Shown here piece by piece: positions 23,801-32,400 of a DNA stretch of 64,000 nt (the stretch's first letter is position 1; each line of letters opens with the position of its first letter). The DNA is from Symbiodinium kawagutii (lineage: Eukaryota; Sar; Dinophyceae; Suessiales; Symbiodiniaceae): assembly GCA_009767595.1 (NCBI GenBank), contig VSDK01000621.1, positions 240,102-304,101 on the forward strand, read 5' to 3'. Below the pieces are notes generated by a model that was not told the origin of the DNA, ran no database searches, and was given only the letters and a program-made list of their open reading frames with translations. A program made the position numbers and the translations under genes.

Positions 23801-24473
23801 GAGGCTGAGCTTGTTAGGCAACTCTTGGCATGTCGGTGTCATCGCATGGCTTCTTTCGCAACTCTTTGGTCGATTGGGTATTGGGCCTGTGTGGTCGTTG
23901 CGTCAGGTGGTTCAGGCGTTGGTGCCAGGTCATGGCCGTTTGTTGCAAAGTGTTCTCCTCCGCCCACCTTTGTGTCCGTCCGGCAAGGCTTCAGCTCCAC
24001 TACAGGAACCAGTACTCGTTAAAAAGCTACTGGGCATTGCTTCTATAAAGGGGGAAGATTTGTTACTCCAATCAGCTTCAGAAATGCAGGTCAAGTTCCA
24101 CAGGCTGCGAGCCAGCATTCCCGCAAAGTTATGGCACTGGCGTGATGTGGCCTCATGGTCCTGGAAAGGGAACCCTGAGCATATAAATGTCTTGGTATTA
24201 AGGGCCATTTTTACAACCATCCGGTGGTGGATTTTGAAAAAGCATGCCTACTCCTTGCGCTTTCTGCATTTGGTAGATTCGTTGGTGTGTTTACATTCTT
24301 TATCCCGTGGAAGGTCATCCAGCCGAAAGTTGCGAAGAACCATTATGCGCTTGAACTCCTTACTGCTGGGAGCCGACCTACACCCCGTATGGGGCTATGT
24401 CCATACATCGCAAAACCCTGCAGACAGACCGTCTCGCAGGGCAAAGTTTGTCCGAAAGAGATGGGTAAAGTAG
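20856..24473 (+). CDS. Pol: RT, RNase H and inserted C5 DNA methyltransferase
   Basis: 1205 residues from the ATG that overlaps the Gag stop. The same frame is open back to 19611, but there it only shadows Gag. A basic N-terminus is followed by RT (about 21640-22480), the first RNase H strand with CSDASMDGGG (aspartate at 22761), a complete DNMT (about 22887-23865), then the rest of RNase H (EHINVLVLRA at 24177, VDSLVCLHSLSRGRSSS, NPADRPSR). The frame is uninterrupted. Oddities are YLDN instead of YxDD in RT and V where RNase H normally has its catalytic Glu. The stop overlaps the recombinase ATG by 13 bases. Confidence 0.85.
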   Translation: MRSHRIVLKRVKKGWKTHLRELKRREKDQGKGGRKVEMRESTPGRGVGKDAVKMGYNEEGVMGGAVTPHWEVSPPKGRLGDRVSEVVTENLKHVQFFKEVGSIMVQCFNVGCKPPPIAKVVDATSSSSTLAAGTVPDEMEERPWREAVLQGFTHLAGGPDTTDGRVLRSPAVSKSVSLQLSRFDMWDEPFVTTSFHELFASKGVDYSGEEVKLAQDLCWEAVLNSLPLGVGQLKLEDFCTLGTKHFVENFEEYLTPANEQLPVKAPKVMVRDGDWPQLCKGLVERNICGFMPLSEVHCIQGKPLLNGLFAVGKNEYVGTLETQRLIMNLTPVNTLCGSLQGDIGTLPALSGLNALVLEDGQQIMVSSEDVRCFFYLFALPTCWHRYLAFSRLVPDEVLPTSLRGRACVLFAKVLPMGYCNSVSIAQHVHRNVVRWSNSSMVPPIGGEGELRRDKGVSAKSSLYRVYLDNFDQLELVSKSTADLIRGVPSEQVLQLRQTYETLQLPRHEKKATVRANRAEVQGALVLGDVGVAIPRPSKVVKYVALGLQLLVRKQCTLRELQVVCGGFVYLCTFRRPLLCSLNAVWAHMELLKGVPPVVRLPLPDGVVMELVRFLSLVPLCQMFFASKLSPQVTCSDASMDGGGICVSSSLTSYGERAAQAQVRGDVMEEADWEQVLTVGLFDGIGALRVACGLLQLPMIGHISIESNKEASRVVESFFPDTWFHDDVQTVDKALVEKFALRYSNAAIVLIGAGPPCQGVSQLNFDRRGALRDHRSKLFKEVPRVTGLFQQAFPWAQVHQLMENVFSMDTADRTTMTAELEVLPWKVDSCGISLCRRPRLYWLSWELHEEEGAQLSFPMGDDYSCFGEAILEAPVDASSFLEKGWHLAGEHLPTFTTARPSAKPGRKPAGLHQLEPHEEARWRADNHRFPPYQYQQTCGVVNAKGEWRTPSVSEREAVLGFPVGYTKMCVAKTYQKGVDFENKRLSLLGNSWHVGVIAWLLSQLFGRLGIGPVWSLRQVVQALVPGHGRLLQSVLLRPPLCPSGKASAPLQEPVLVKKLLGIASIKGEDLLLQSASEMQVKFHRLRASIPAKLWHWRDVASWSWKGNPEHINVLVLRAIFTTIRWWILKKHAYSLRFLHLVDSLVCLHSLSRGRSSSRKLRRTIMRLNSLLLGADLHPVWGYVHTSQNPADRPSRRAKFVRKRWVK
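21640..22480 (+). other. reverse transcriptase domain within Pol
   Basis: Recognisable blocks: the fingers region with LIMNLTPVN, motif A as SSEDVRCFFYLF (catalytic Asp near 21958), motif B as LPMGYCNSVSIAQH, and motif C as VYLDNFDQ at about 22248-22271. Motif C normally reads YxDD; here the second Asp codon is AAC at 22260-22262. It is uncertain whether this is family-typical or a copy-specific lesion. Confidence 0.75.
22887..23865 (+). other. C5 cytosine DNA methyltransferase domain within Pol
   Basis: Motifs appear in canonical order: I VGLFDGIGALRVACG (22887), IV GAGPPCQGVSQL with catalytic Cys at 23121-23123, VI MENV at 23256-23267, VIII-like CRRPRLYW, IX-like SEREAVLGFP, and X LLGNSWHVGV. 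About 325 residues is a minimal catalytic domain with no N-terminal targeting module. Expected function is transfer of methyl groups from S-adenosylmethionine to cytosine C5. Retroelement DNMTs of this kind are reported to methylate CG sites de novo, which could let the element mark its own DNA. Confidence 0.88.
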
Positions 24474-25432
24474 CTCGTCACGTGGAAGGTCGCTCTCAAG
24501 CAGCACGAAAAGCAGTTCGTAAGCAGATTGGTTCACTTCGCAGTTTGACTGTCCAGCCTAAAACCAGGTTGCGGTATGAAAAGGCCCGTTCAAAATTCTA
24601 TGATTTTCTGAAGTTGGAAAATATTTCTCTCCCTCGAAAACGTGAAGCTTTGGACCCCTTGCTCGCAGAGTACATTGAACACCTTTGGCAGTCCGGAGAA
24701 GGCCGAGGTTTAGCTTCTGACACAGTCGCTGGTTTACAAGACTTGGACCCTCGACTCAAAGGTAACCTGGCCCTTACATGGCGGTTACTGAAGACCTGGC
24801 ATGTAAACGAAATACCCAATAGAGCACCGCCTTTACCGGAGGTAGCTCTACATGCCATGGTAGGATGGGCTTTGTTCCATAACCATCAACTGTTTGCTCT
24901 TAGCCTTCTCATTGGCTTTTATGGCCTGCTATGGACTGGAGAACTCTTTGACTTAAAGGTGTCTTCAGTTTATATGAACAAACCAAACCAAGCAGCTGTA
25001 GTGTCCTTAGGCCTCACCAAAGGCGCAAAGCGCTCAGGGGCAGCTGAATCGGTCACCCTTCATGTACAGGATGTTTTGTCAAAAATTTGGACATGGAAAG
25101 GATCTTATGGCCCAAGAGATCCCCTTGTCCCCTCCACATACCAGTGGAGGAAACTTTTTGCACAGTGTCTTGAGAAACTGGAGCTTGCCCAGTTTTCTTT
25201 CCGACCTTATTCGTTGCGCCGCGGAGGCGCAACGTTTTGGTTCCATCGCCATGGGAGTTTTGATAAGCTCCTTGTCATGGGCAGATGGCAAGGGAGTCGC
25301 ACGGCACGCCTGTACTTAAATGAGGGGCTGGCAATGATGGCAGAGCTCCAAATGCCAAAGGCAAAGCTCAAACCTTTTCTCGCAGTTTACCGTTCTTCGC
25401 TAGCTACGGCTTGGCCCAAAAAAAAAACTTGA
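24461..25432 (+). CDS. tyrosine recombinase (DIRS-type integrase)
   Basis: 323 residues from the ATG overlapping the Pol stop; the frame is open further back to 24224 but there it shadows RNase H. It has an N-terminal SAM-like helical domain (TRLRYEKARSKFYDFLK) and a catalytic domain. The second box reads YSLRRGGAT with Arg at 25217-25219, then GRWQGSRTARLYL with the nucleophile Tyr at 25313-25315. The first box reads GLLWTGEL where the family has an Arg, so the codon TGG at 24932-24934 replaces the first catalytic Arg. It would integrate circular cDNA without target duplication; this copy may be inactive. Confidence 0.85.
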   Translation: MGKVARHVEGRSQAARKAVRKQIGSLRSLTVQPKTRLRYEKARSKFYDFLKLENISLPRKREALDPLLAEYIEHLWQSGEGRGLASDTVAGLQDLDPRLKGNLALTWRLLKTWHVNEIPNRAPPLPEVALHAMVGWALFHNHQLFALSLLIGFYGLLWTGELFDLKVSSVYMNKPNQAAVVSLGLTKGAKRSGAAESVTLHVQDVLSKIWTWKGSYGPRDPLVPSTYQWRKLFAQCLEKLELAQFSFRPYSLRRGGATFWFHRHGSFDKLLVMGRWQGSRTARLYLNEGLAMMAELQMPKAKLKPFLAVYRSSLATAWPKKKT

Positions 25433-25522
25433 GCAAACTCGTTGAGTTGGGCAGGGGGACGTGGAGAGAAACCAACTTAAGCTGAGTTGACGTTTCCTTT
25501 TTTCGTTTTTCCGAAGTGTCAC

Positions 25523-25576
25523 TTTAAGATGCCTTGGGCTTGGGATAGTCTCGGGTAGGCGAGACCCCAAGAGGCA
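25523..25576 (+). other. GC-rich stem in the element 3' region
   Basis: Complementary pieces GTCTCG...CGAGAC and GCCTTGGG...CCCAAGAGGC nest around a short loop about 100 bp after the recombinase stop. It could be a structural element of the transcript end. The element boundary itself was not found. Confidence 0.45.
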
Positions 25577-25699
25577 TGAGGGGCCAGTGTTCTCCACCGG
25601 TTTGGCGTGTTGGGGTTCATTGGTTGAGGCCTCAACTGAAACTACTATGAGTGAAAGGATTTCACCTCAGGGATTTGAGTTTCCCGTGAACGTGTTTAA

Positions 25700-27720
25700 T
25701 TTGACAACTCAGGGCTTGCAACGCGCAGTAAAAACAAGTGAAGCTGAGTCTTTAGTAATAGTGAACCATTCAAGTTATATATAATCAGTGCACTTGGACA
25801 ACAAAATCAGAGGTTGTGCAATGATCCAAGTTGGAGGTTTGTTTTGATGCTGCCAATGCTGGCGCATTTTTCGCGCGCCGCTTCAAAGCGGCAAAGATCG
25901 GCCGGCACTGCGTTTGTGCCACAATACCACACGGTCCGTACCGTATTTGCTTGAGTGTGTTTCTTTAAGGCGTTGAGACCGGTCATATTTGCACATTGTA
26001 GTGATAGATAATTCATACTAAAGTGATTTGATGGCCTTTGAATCTCGGAGTGGGTAGGGCGAATCCATAGCTTTTGCATGCTTTTGCCCAAGCAAAAGAG
26101 ATGATTTGATGGACACAGTCATTCCATTTGTTCCTCAATTGTTTTAGGTTCTTGTTGTCGCGGCAGTTTTGTCGTGTCACACGATGCCCTAGCGGATTCC
26201 TGGCACCCCCCGAGCTACGCCCGGGCTTGGACGTGCAACTGTGATGAAGTCCCACGAAACCAGTGAAGCAAATACAGATGCAGTGACAGGTGGATTGCAC
26301 CCGCATTGCTTTGGATCCGCGTTTTAAGAACATGGAGGGTTCTATTGGTGCCGGGCTTAGCATGCAAAATGGACAAACATCGATTTGGAGAAGTCTCACC
26401 TCACAATCATCCAACTGAATCTCTATGCGAATCTCACTAGCTGAGCCTTACGGAAGCACTGTATACATCTGTATACTGCATGAGTTCCTTCAGGTGCAGT
26501 TTATTACAACTTTCCGCATGCAGGAGCTGCTTGGGCCCGGCGCTTAGATGCTGGTAGCATTTGGCTGCCTTGCCTTCTGCAGAAGTCCCTGTGCTGAGGT
26601 GGATTTGCAACCTGGACAGGGGCACGTCACTGGCTTCTATGTCACTTGCCAAGTCAAAACTCTGACACATGAACTTACTGATGTGTTTCTAAGTTTCTAT
26701 GTTCTTGTCTTTCCATGTGTTTCCATGTGTTTCCATGTGCTTCCTGCTTTGCAGCTTCCAATTGGCACTCGCAAACTGGTGATATCCCGGGTGCTGTGCC
26801 GTCGCGCCATACAGGATAGCCATCCAATCGTCAACTGGCGGCATGAGAACCTCATGCGATTGTTCCTTTCCTGAAGCAATTGGTGGCGACAAAATTGTGG
26901 CAAGAAGTTTCGCAAGAAGTGTCGCAAGAAGTGTGGCTTGTGCTTCCAAGCGATTCCAAGCACTTGCCCCGCCGGGCTGCAGGCAACGAGGCACAACAGG
27001 GCCAAGTGCAAGCCGTTGCAGTCCACGATGCTTTGCTCCGCTGAGGTTCTTTCGGAACCTTCGTTACTTTGTGAAGCCCCGGGGCCTTGTGAAGATTGCA
27101 TCCAACATGGGCGCCGTGGGCGTACGCTTCTCCTACATCATGGGTGCCTTGGTGGCACGGCACCGCAGCGTAGACCGAAATCCACGCAGCGCTGCACATC
27201 ACCCAGGCTCTGCGGAGCAGAATGAGTTCCAGCCGCTTGGACACAGAGAACCGTAAGACTGTGATTTGCCGAATTTTCGGAGCGGATTCAACATGTATAG
27301 ATATGTATAGAATATTATAGAATGATCAGTTTCACTTCACCTATTCCGAATCGGATTCCTAAAAGAAAGTAAAGAAATAAAAATCGATAATCTGTGATTT
27401 TTGGTGCCGGGGGTTCCACCGACTTCCGCAGCAAACGGCTTGCAGCCAACGGCTTGCAGCCAACGGCTTGCAGGCATGTGGAGACGTTGCCATTCTTGGA
27501 ATGGTCGCAGCGGCCTCAGGTCATTGATTTAGGTCGAAATTCTTGGCCAAATGATGCCAACAGATGCCAACTGAATAGGTCCTTAATTGTGGGATTTGAT
27601 GATGGAAAGATGATAGATGATTTCAGATGCATCGGATTTCTATGTTCAGAAGATACTTTGAACAGATCTAAATGGACGGAGGCATTGGTAGTAGAATCGA
27701 ATCCATGTCTATTTCTGAAT
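25700..27720. other. no confidently recognisable gene
   Basis: Overlapping open frames of 95-137 codons exist on both strands at 26840-27256, but none has a known domain and the two strands compete. Short repeats include TTTCCATGTG (about three units at 26710) and GGCTTGCAGCCAAC (about three units at 27437). Confidence 0.35.
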
Positions 27721-27774
27721 CTATCTATCTCCCTCCCTCCCTCTCTCCCTCTATCTCTCTCTCTCTCTCTCTCT
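27721..27774. repeat. CT-rich microsatellite
   Basis: CCCTCCCT grades into (CT)n. Confidence 0.9.
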
Positions 27775-27845
27775 AAAAACACAGCCATATTTCGAAGACT
27801 TCAACCACTTCATTGCGTCTTGGATGGTCACTGAGGCTCCATCGT

Positions 27846-28022
27846 TATGGTCGTGCATATGGCGACCGTCGAGACAAGAAGAAACGACCGGGAGATGGAC
27901 AAGGAGACTCCGCTGCTTCACACTAGAACTCATGCTGCCCCCAGTGCTGCCGCGCAGTGGCTTCCAGGCTACAATGCGCAAAAGGCTGAGTCTGACATGG
28001 TCTATACCTTCGAGTGACACCC
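27846..28022 (+). CDS. exon-like segment, unidentified
   Basis: An ATG-initiated frame of about 58 codons (MVVHMATVETRRNDREMDKE, ending DMVYTFE) with coding-like composition. A neighbouring stretch at about 28117-28167 reads LPPQEIKLPPTFQTII in a plus frame and ends at AG|GTGGGA, so the two may be exons of one gene. No family recognised. Confidence 0.3.
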
Positions 28023-28229
28023 TTAAAAAGACATTCAAAGATGGTGAGTGGAAAGACGTGAAGCACGTGGCATTTAAAAGTCCTGGGCTGCGGCAGGTAC
28101 CGGCCCTCTGGAAATGATCTGCCGCCCCAAGAGATCAAGTTGCCACCTACATTCCAAACAATCATAGGTGGGAGAAGACGTGAGAAGTGCGCCCTCAGAT
28201 GAAATCAGAACTGCATCTGTTCGCAGCAA

Positions 28230-28490
28230 GGATGCAATGATGGTCCTTTCAAGAACTTGGACCACAATTCGAGCATGGCGCTCGCCAGGCAGATCATAAA
28301 TGCCTTGCAACACAAACCAATGCAAACACCAGCCGAACATGCCTTGTTCAGACAAAAAACATATGCATCAATCATACAGGGTATCACAGTATCATTCAAA
28401 ACCAATGATTTGCAACAGATGTTGCGAGCTTTCATGAAGATGTTTGTGGCAGGCAGCTACACGAACGTTTCATCAAGGAAGTGTCAGGTA
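28230..28490 (+). CDS. exon-like segment, unidentified
   Basis: A plus frame reads ARQIINALQHKPMQTPAEHA through LQQMLRAFMKMFVAGSY with no stop, ending at a CAG|GTACG donor near 28488. It looks helical and soluble. No family recognised; possibly the same gene as the segment at 27846. Confidence 0.35.
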
Positions 28491-28595
28491 CGCACGTGGG
28501 TTGAGCTGCTGGCCTGCAAAAAGGCAGGGATGACCACATTTACATACAAAGCACCTCAAATTGGTTCTTAAAATAGCGAACATTGTTTTAAACCC

Positions 28596-28647
28596 AAAAA
28601 AAGGACTAATATTGGATGATTTACGGGTCCTATTTTGAGAAACATTC
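28596..28647. repeat. MITE-like family A, right half
   Basis: Block TATTGGATGATTTACGGGTC followed by CTATTTTGAGAAAC. Confidence 0.5.
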
Positions 28648-28967
28648 AAACGAACACTCAAACCTCAAATCAATTTGATTCCTTTATCACACACTCAGGA
28701 GTGCGATGTCTCTTGAGCTCGTGTTGAAGTTGTGGTCCACTCTGCGCAAGCTTAGGTTTGCACATGTGAGGGTTCTGAGCTGGTGCTGGAGTGGATCTGT
28801 TGTGCCATGTAGAAAACAATGCAGCCGTCAGATTGATGATTGTGGGGGGGGGCAGGGCGGCCACGAAAATCATGCACTCGGATGCACTCCGATTCAATCA
28901 ACTGTCTGAAAATCTTGGTTCAAGCGTGGGCGTTGACTGAGTAGTTTGAACGATTCTCAAGCTGAAC

Positions 28968-29424
28968 ATGGCAGATCAATTGACTCAAGCTCAGCTCATT
29001 TGTCCATAGTTGCACCATTGTTGGTTTCACCTGAAACCGAACAAAAGCCAAACCTGAGGACAGAGGAGCAGATTGCTGAATTCCGCGAAGCCTTCCTTCT
29101 ATTTTCCGAGGGTGAACAGGGTGAACATTTGACGGAAGAAGAATTGGAAGAACTGCGAGAGTGGAAGGCACAAGAGACGCATCAAGTGGAATCCTAGGAC
29201 CCCTGGGACAGTGTTTCTTCATGATGCAGGGAATGCAGAGTGATGCAGCGTGTTGGGTGCCGATGTTTGCCGCTCGAAGTTCACTTCTGAGGCGCACTGT
29301 GAAGAGCTTCGTTCTGCTTGGGACGAAGAAGATTCTCTGGTGCGACAGCTGCAACAGCTGCATGGCAGCGGTGCAAGACTCCTGGGAGAGAGCGAGGACA
29401 GCGGCTCGGAGAGCTTCGCTGGTC
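28968..29424 (+). CDS. N-terminal calmodulin-like and coiled exons
   Basis: Exon 28968-28981 starts ATG and encodes MADQL. Exon 29059-29167 continues [15 protein letters not shown], the calmodulin N-terminus, then a degraded EF loop ([12 protein letters not shown]) lacking the Asp ligands at positions 1, 3 and 5. The intron 28982-29058 (77 nt) would use a GA donor and AG|G acceptor. A third likely exon from 29292 reads [20 protein letters not shown], a charged helix. This is the only plausible start for the VIT-VWA gene but could instead belong to a separate calmodulin-like gene. Confidence 0.55.
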
Positions 29425-32400
29425 ACAACACCTTCTTAACCATGGTTGATTTCATCCCTGTAAACCATTGTAAACTTGTCACAAGTGTCCTTCCCATGTT
29501 CCTATGGCTTCGCTGCAGGACGCGCCGGTTGTTGCTCCCTTGACCTCAATGGAGGTGAAGCTGGAGGCCAGGTGGGCGAGCAGCACGAAGATCTACAGAT
29601 TTGGAAGGTCCAAGCCTTGCCAACGGCAAGCAGATCTATGCACGATGTTTTCTGATGTGGTGCTTTCTCAAAATAGGGGGCCCAAAAAATAGCTGGTTTA
29701 TTACTATAGATATCTATAAATGACTATTAATGGATGATTTGGGGGTACCCCTATTTTGAGAAACCACCATGTTTTCTCACGTTTTCCTCAGTCCAGGGAT
29801 GTCCAGAGAATATCTTCTGGACATCATCGACTCCCATGCTGCATAGCACTGGGCTGGATCTCCCCCCCAGAAATCACATGCAATCACTGCAATCATTTTC
29901 AATCATGAATAGATGATGGTTTCTCAAAATAGGCAACCCCCCAAACATCAATGGTTTACTAGTGGAAATAGGTGATAGAATGATTTGGGGGGTACTCCTA
30001 TTTTGAGAAACCACCATACTATCATGATACTATGAAAGCCATCGTCATTCTCGCCATCAGTATCACCAAAGCACCTCAATGATATCTGCATAGCAGTAAT
30101 GGATACTATATGAGCAGCCATCATCACTATCATCATCGTCGTCATCATCAATGATGACCATGTTTTGTATCATGTTCGTTGTGGTCATCAGATCATTTTC
30201 TGCCACAGCCTGACGGTTATCATTTTACTTTTATCACGAAAACTCTCATTTAGCAGAAGTTGCTTTGGTAAGGACTTTGGCAGGGACTGGACTCTCCGAA
30301 ACCCACAAGCCTTCGTATCACAAAAACGATTTCCCTCCAAGGTCCCCCGCGCGGTCTTCCGATTGCCATGGTTTTCGTCACCTCAGTGTCTAAGCAACGC
30401 ACCCCACGGGTTGTCTCCTTGCAGTGGCCAGCTCCTTTGGCCAGCCAAGCCAGATTTCATCACCTGGAGCTAGATAAGGCTAAAGGCTAGGCCAGATTCA
30501 TCTAGATTCTTGAAGGCTCCTTAGATCCAACGGCCGACTGCAATCCCTTGACAGGTCCTGGATATTGCTGTGTCGGTGCGATTTACTCAGCACTTCGTGA
30601 ATCCAACTGAAGCAGCTGGGACGCAAGTGAGGCAAGTGACACATTGAAAACGACATAAAGATACATAAAGCGAATCACAAAGCGAACCACAAAGTGAATC
30701 ACTTCGACTGGGTATCCTTGTTGGAAAAGCCTCTAGGAAATCAATGCCAGGGATGGCAGCGTTCTCTTTTCAGACACATTTTTTTACACTTTAAGACACA
30801 TTTCAAGTTTCTATGCATCTCTGTAAAGTTTCAGTTGAAATGTTTAAGCAACATGTTTTTTCAGTCATTTCCAGTGTGCAGACGATGCGGTGGATACCAT
30901 ACCCTGTGAGTCTGATGAATTATCGTGCCATGTGTTGCTGTTTCCATTTGTTCCCTCAAGAAAAGGAATGGATACAACAATTTTTAGCATACAACAATTT
31001 TTAGCAAATTAATCTCAAAATAGCAAATTCATACAACATCTTGATTTTAACTCTATCAAATTCATCTTAGTTTATTTGAATTCCCTTTTCTAAGGGTTGA
31101 TAGGCGTGGGATCGCTGATCTGCGCTACTCCCAGGGCTTCTTGGATCTGACCTATGCATTTCCGGTGCTGCCAAGTGCGAGCGTCACACATTTGGATGCC
31201 CACCTCGAGAAAGGACGAGTCATTGCAACTTGCCAGAAGTTTTCGGCTTTGAGATTTCGATGTTGACACAGAGTAACTCTTCAATGTATAGATTTAACAT
31301 GATTTAACTATATTTAACATATAGAGTTTTTCTTTGACTTATTTGTTTTTATGTTGATATATTGATTTTACGCAGGGTTCACTCTCCTCGTGAAGAGTTC
31401 CCAGCTGGGCAGTCCCGTACTTGGCAGGTGGGGCACGTCGTTGAAAAGCAAGCTGCTCGAGAGCAGTTCCAGACGGCACAGATGGAACGAAAGGCGCAGC
31501 GGCGCAGCCGCCTGTAGCGCCTCGTGATTTGCAACACTTTCCTAAGGGATTTCCATCATTTTCTGGCGAGTTGAGTCCATATTTATCAACCAACGTTCAT
31601 GGGGGATAAATTCACCAACAATTTCACAGGGAAAACAATGGTTCATGATGGTTTTTGACCCAAAGAAATATGTATTTCCGTTGCTATTTTTGAGAGGTCA
31701 TCACACCGCACCATGTTGCAAAACATTCAAGAATCAACGTGCCTTTTCTTAGCTGCTGAATTCATGACTAAAAGGAACTGTTTTCGCAGTTTATTTCTCT
31801 TTGAGTGGGATTGTAGTCATGATAATGTGATGTTCACAGTTCCTTTCTCTTTGAGTGGGATTGTAGTCATGATAATGTCATGTTCACAGTTCCTTCCTCT
31901 TTGAGTGGGATTGTAGTCATGATAATGTCATGTTCACAGTTCCTTTCTCTTTGAGTGGGATTGTAGTCATGATAATGTGATGTTCACAGTTCCTTTCTCT
32001 TTGAGTGGGATTGTAGTCATGACAATGTGATGTTCACAGTTCCTTTCTCTTTGAGTGGGATTGTAGTCATGATAATGTGATGTTCACAGTTCCTTTCTCT
32101 TTGAGTGGGATTGTAGTCATGACAATGTGATGTTCACAGTTCCTTTCTCTTTGAGTGGGATTGTAGTCATGATAATGTGATGTTCACAGTTCCTTTCTCT
32201 TTGAGTGGGATTGTAGTCATGATAATGTGATGTTCACAGTTCCTTTCTCTTTGAGTGGGATTGTAGTCATGACAATGTGATGTTCACAGTTCCTTTCTCT
32301 TTGAGTGGGATTGTAGTCATGATAATGTGATGTTCACAGTTCCTTTCTCTTTGAGTGGGATTGTAGTCATGACAATGTGATGTTCACAGTTCCTTTCTCT

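Larger units (their letters stand above)
18302..25600 (+). mobile_element. DIRS-like retroelement carrying a DNA methyltransferase
   Basis: Consecutive overlapping plus-strand frames encode a basic N-terminal protein, a Gag-like protein, Pol (reverse transcriptase, RNase H and an embedded C5 DNA methyltransferase) and a tyrosine recombinase. Use of a tyrosine recombinase instead of a DDE integrase places it in the DIRS/Ngaro order. Dinoflagellate retroelements carrying DNMTs have been described before, so the class is known, not new. Terminal repeats could not be identified; the start given is the first ATG and the end is approximate, after a GC-rich stem. The long open frames suggest a young copy, but several catalytic positions are substituted. 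Confidence 0.88.

Noticed and set aside
24224-24460. Upstream part of the recombinase frame
   Set aside because: It shadows the RNase H C-terminal part and begins at GTG. The ATG at 24461 precedes the recognisable recombinase sequence.
25433-25800. Terminal or split direct repeats of the DIRS element
   Set aside because: I compared the 5' and 3' regions by eye and found no convincing repeated or inverted block. Boundaries are left approximate.
26840-27256. Competing plus and minus frames of 95-137 codons
   Set aside because: Frames on both strands are open over the same stretch with no family similarity, so neither can be preferred.
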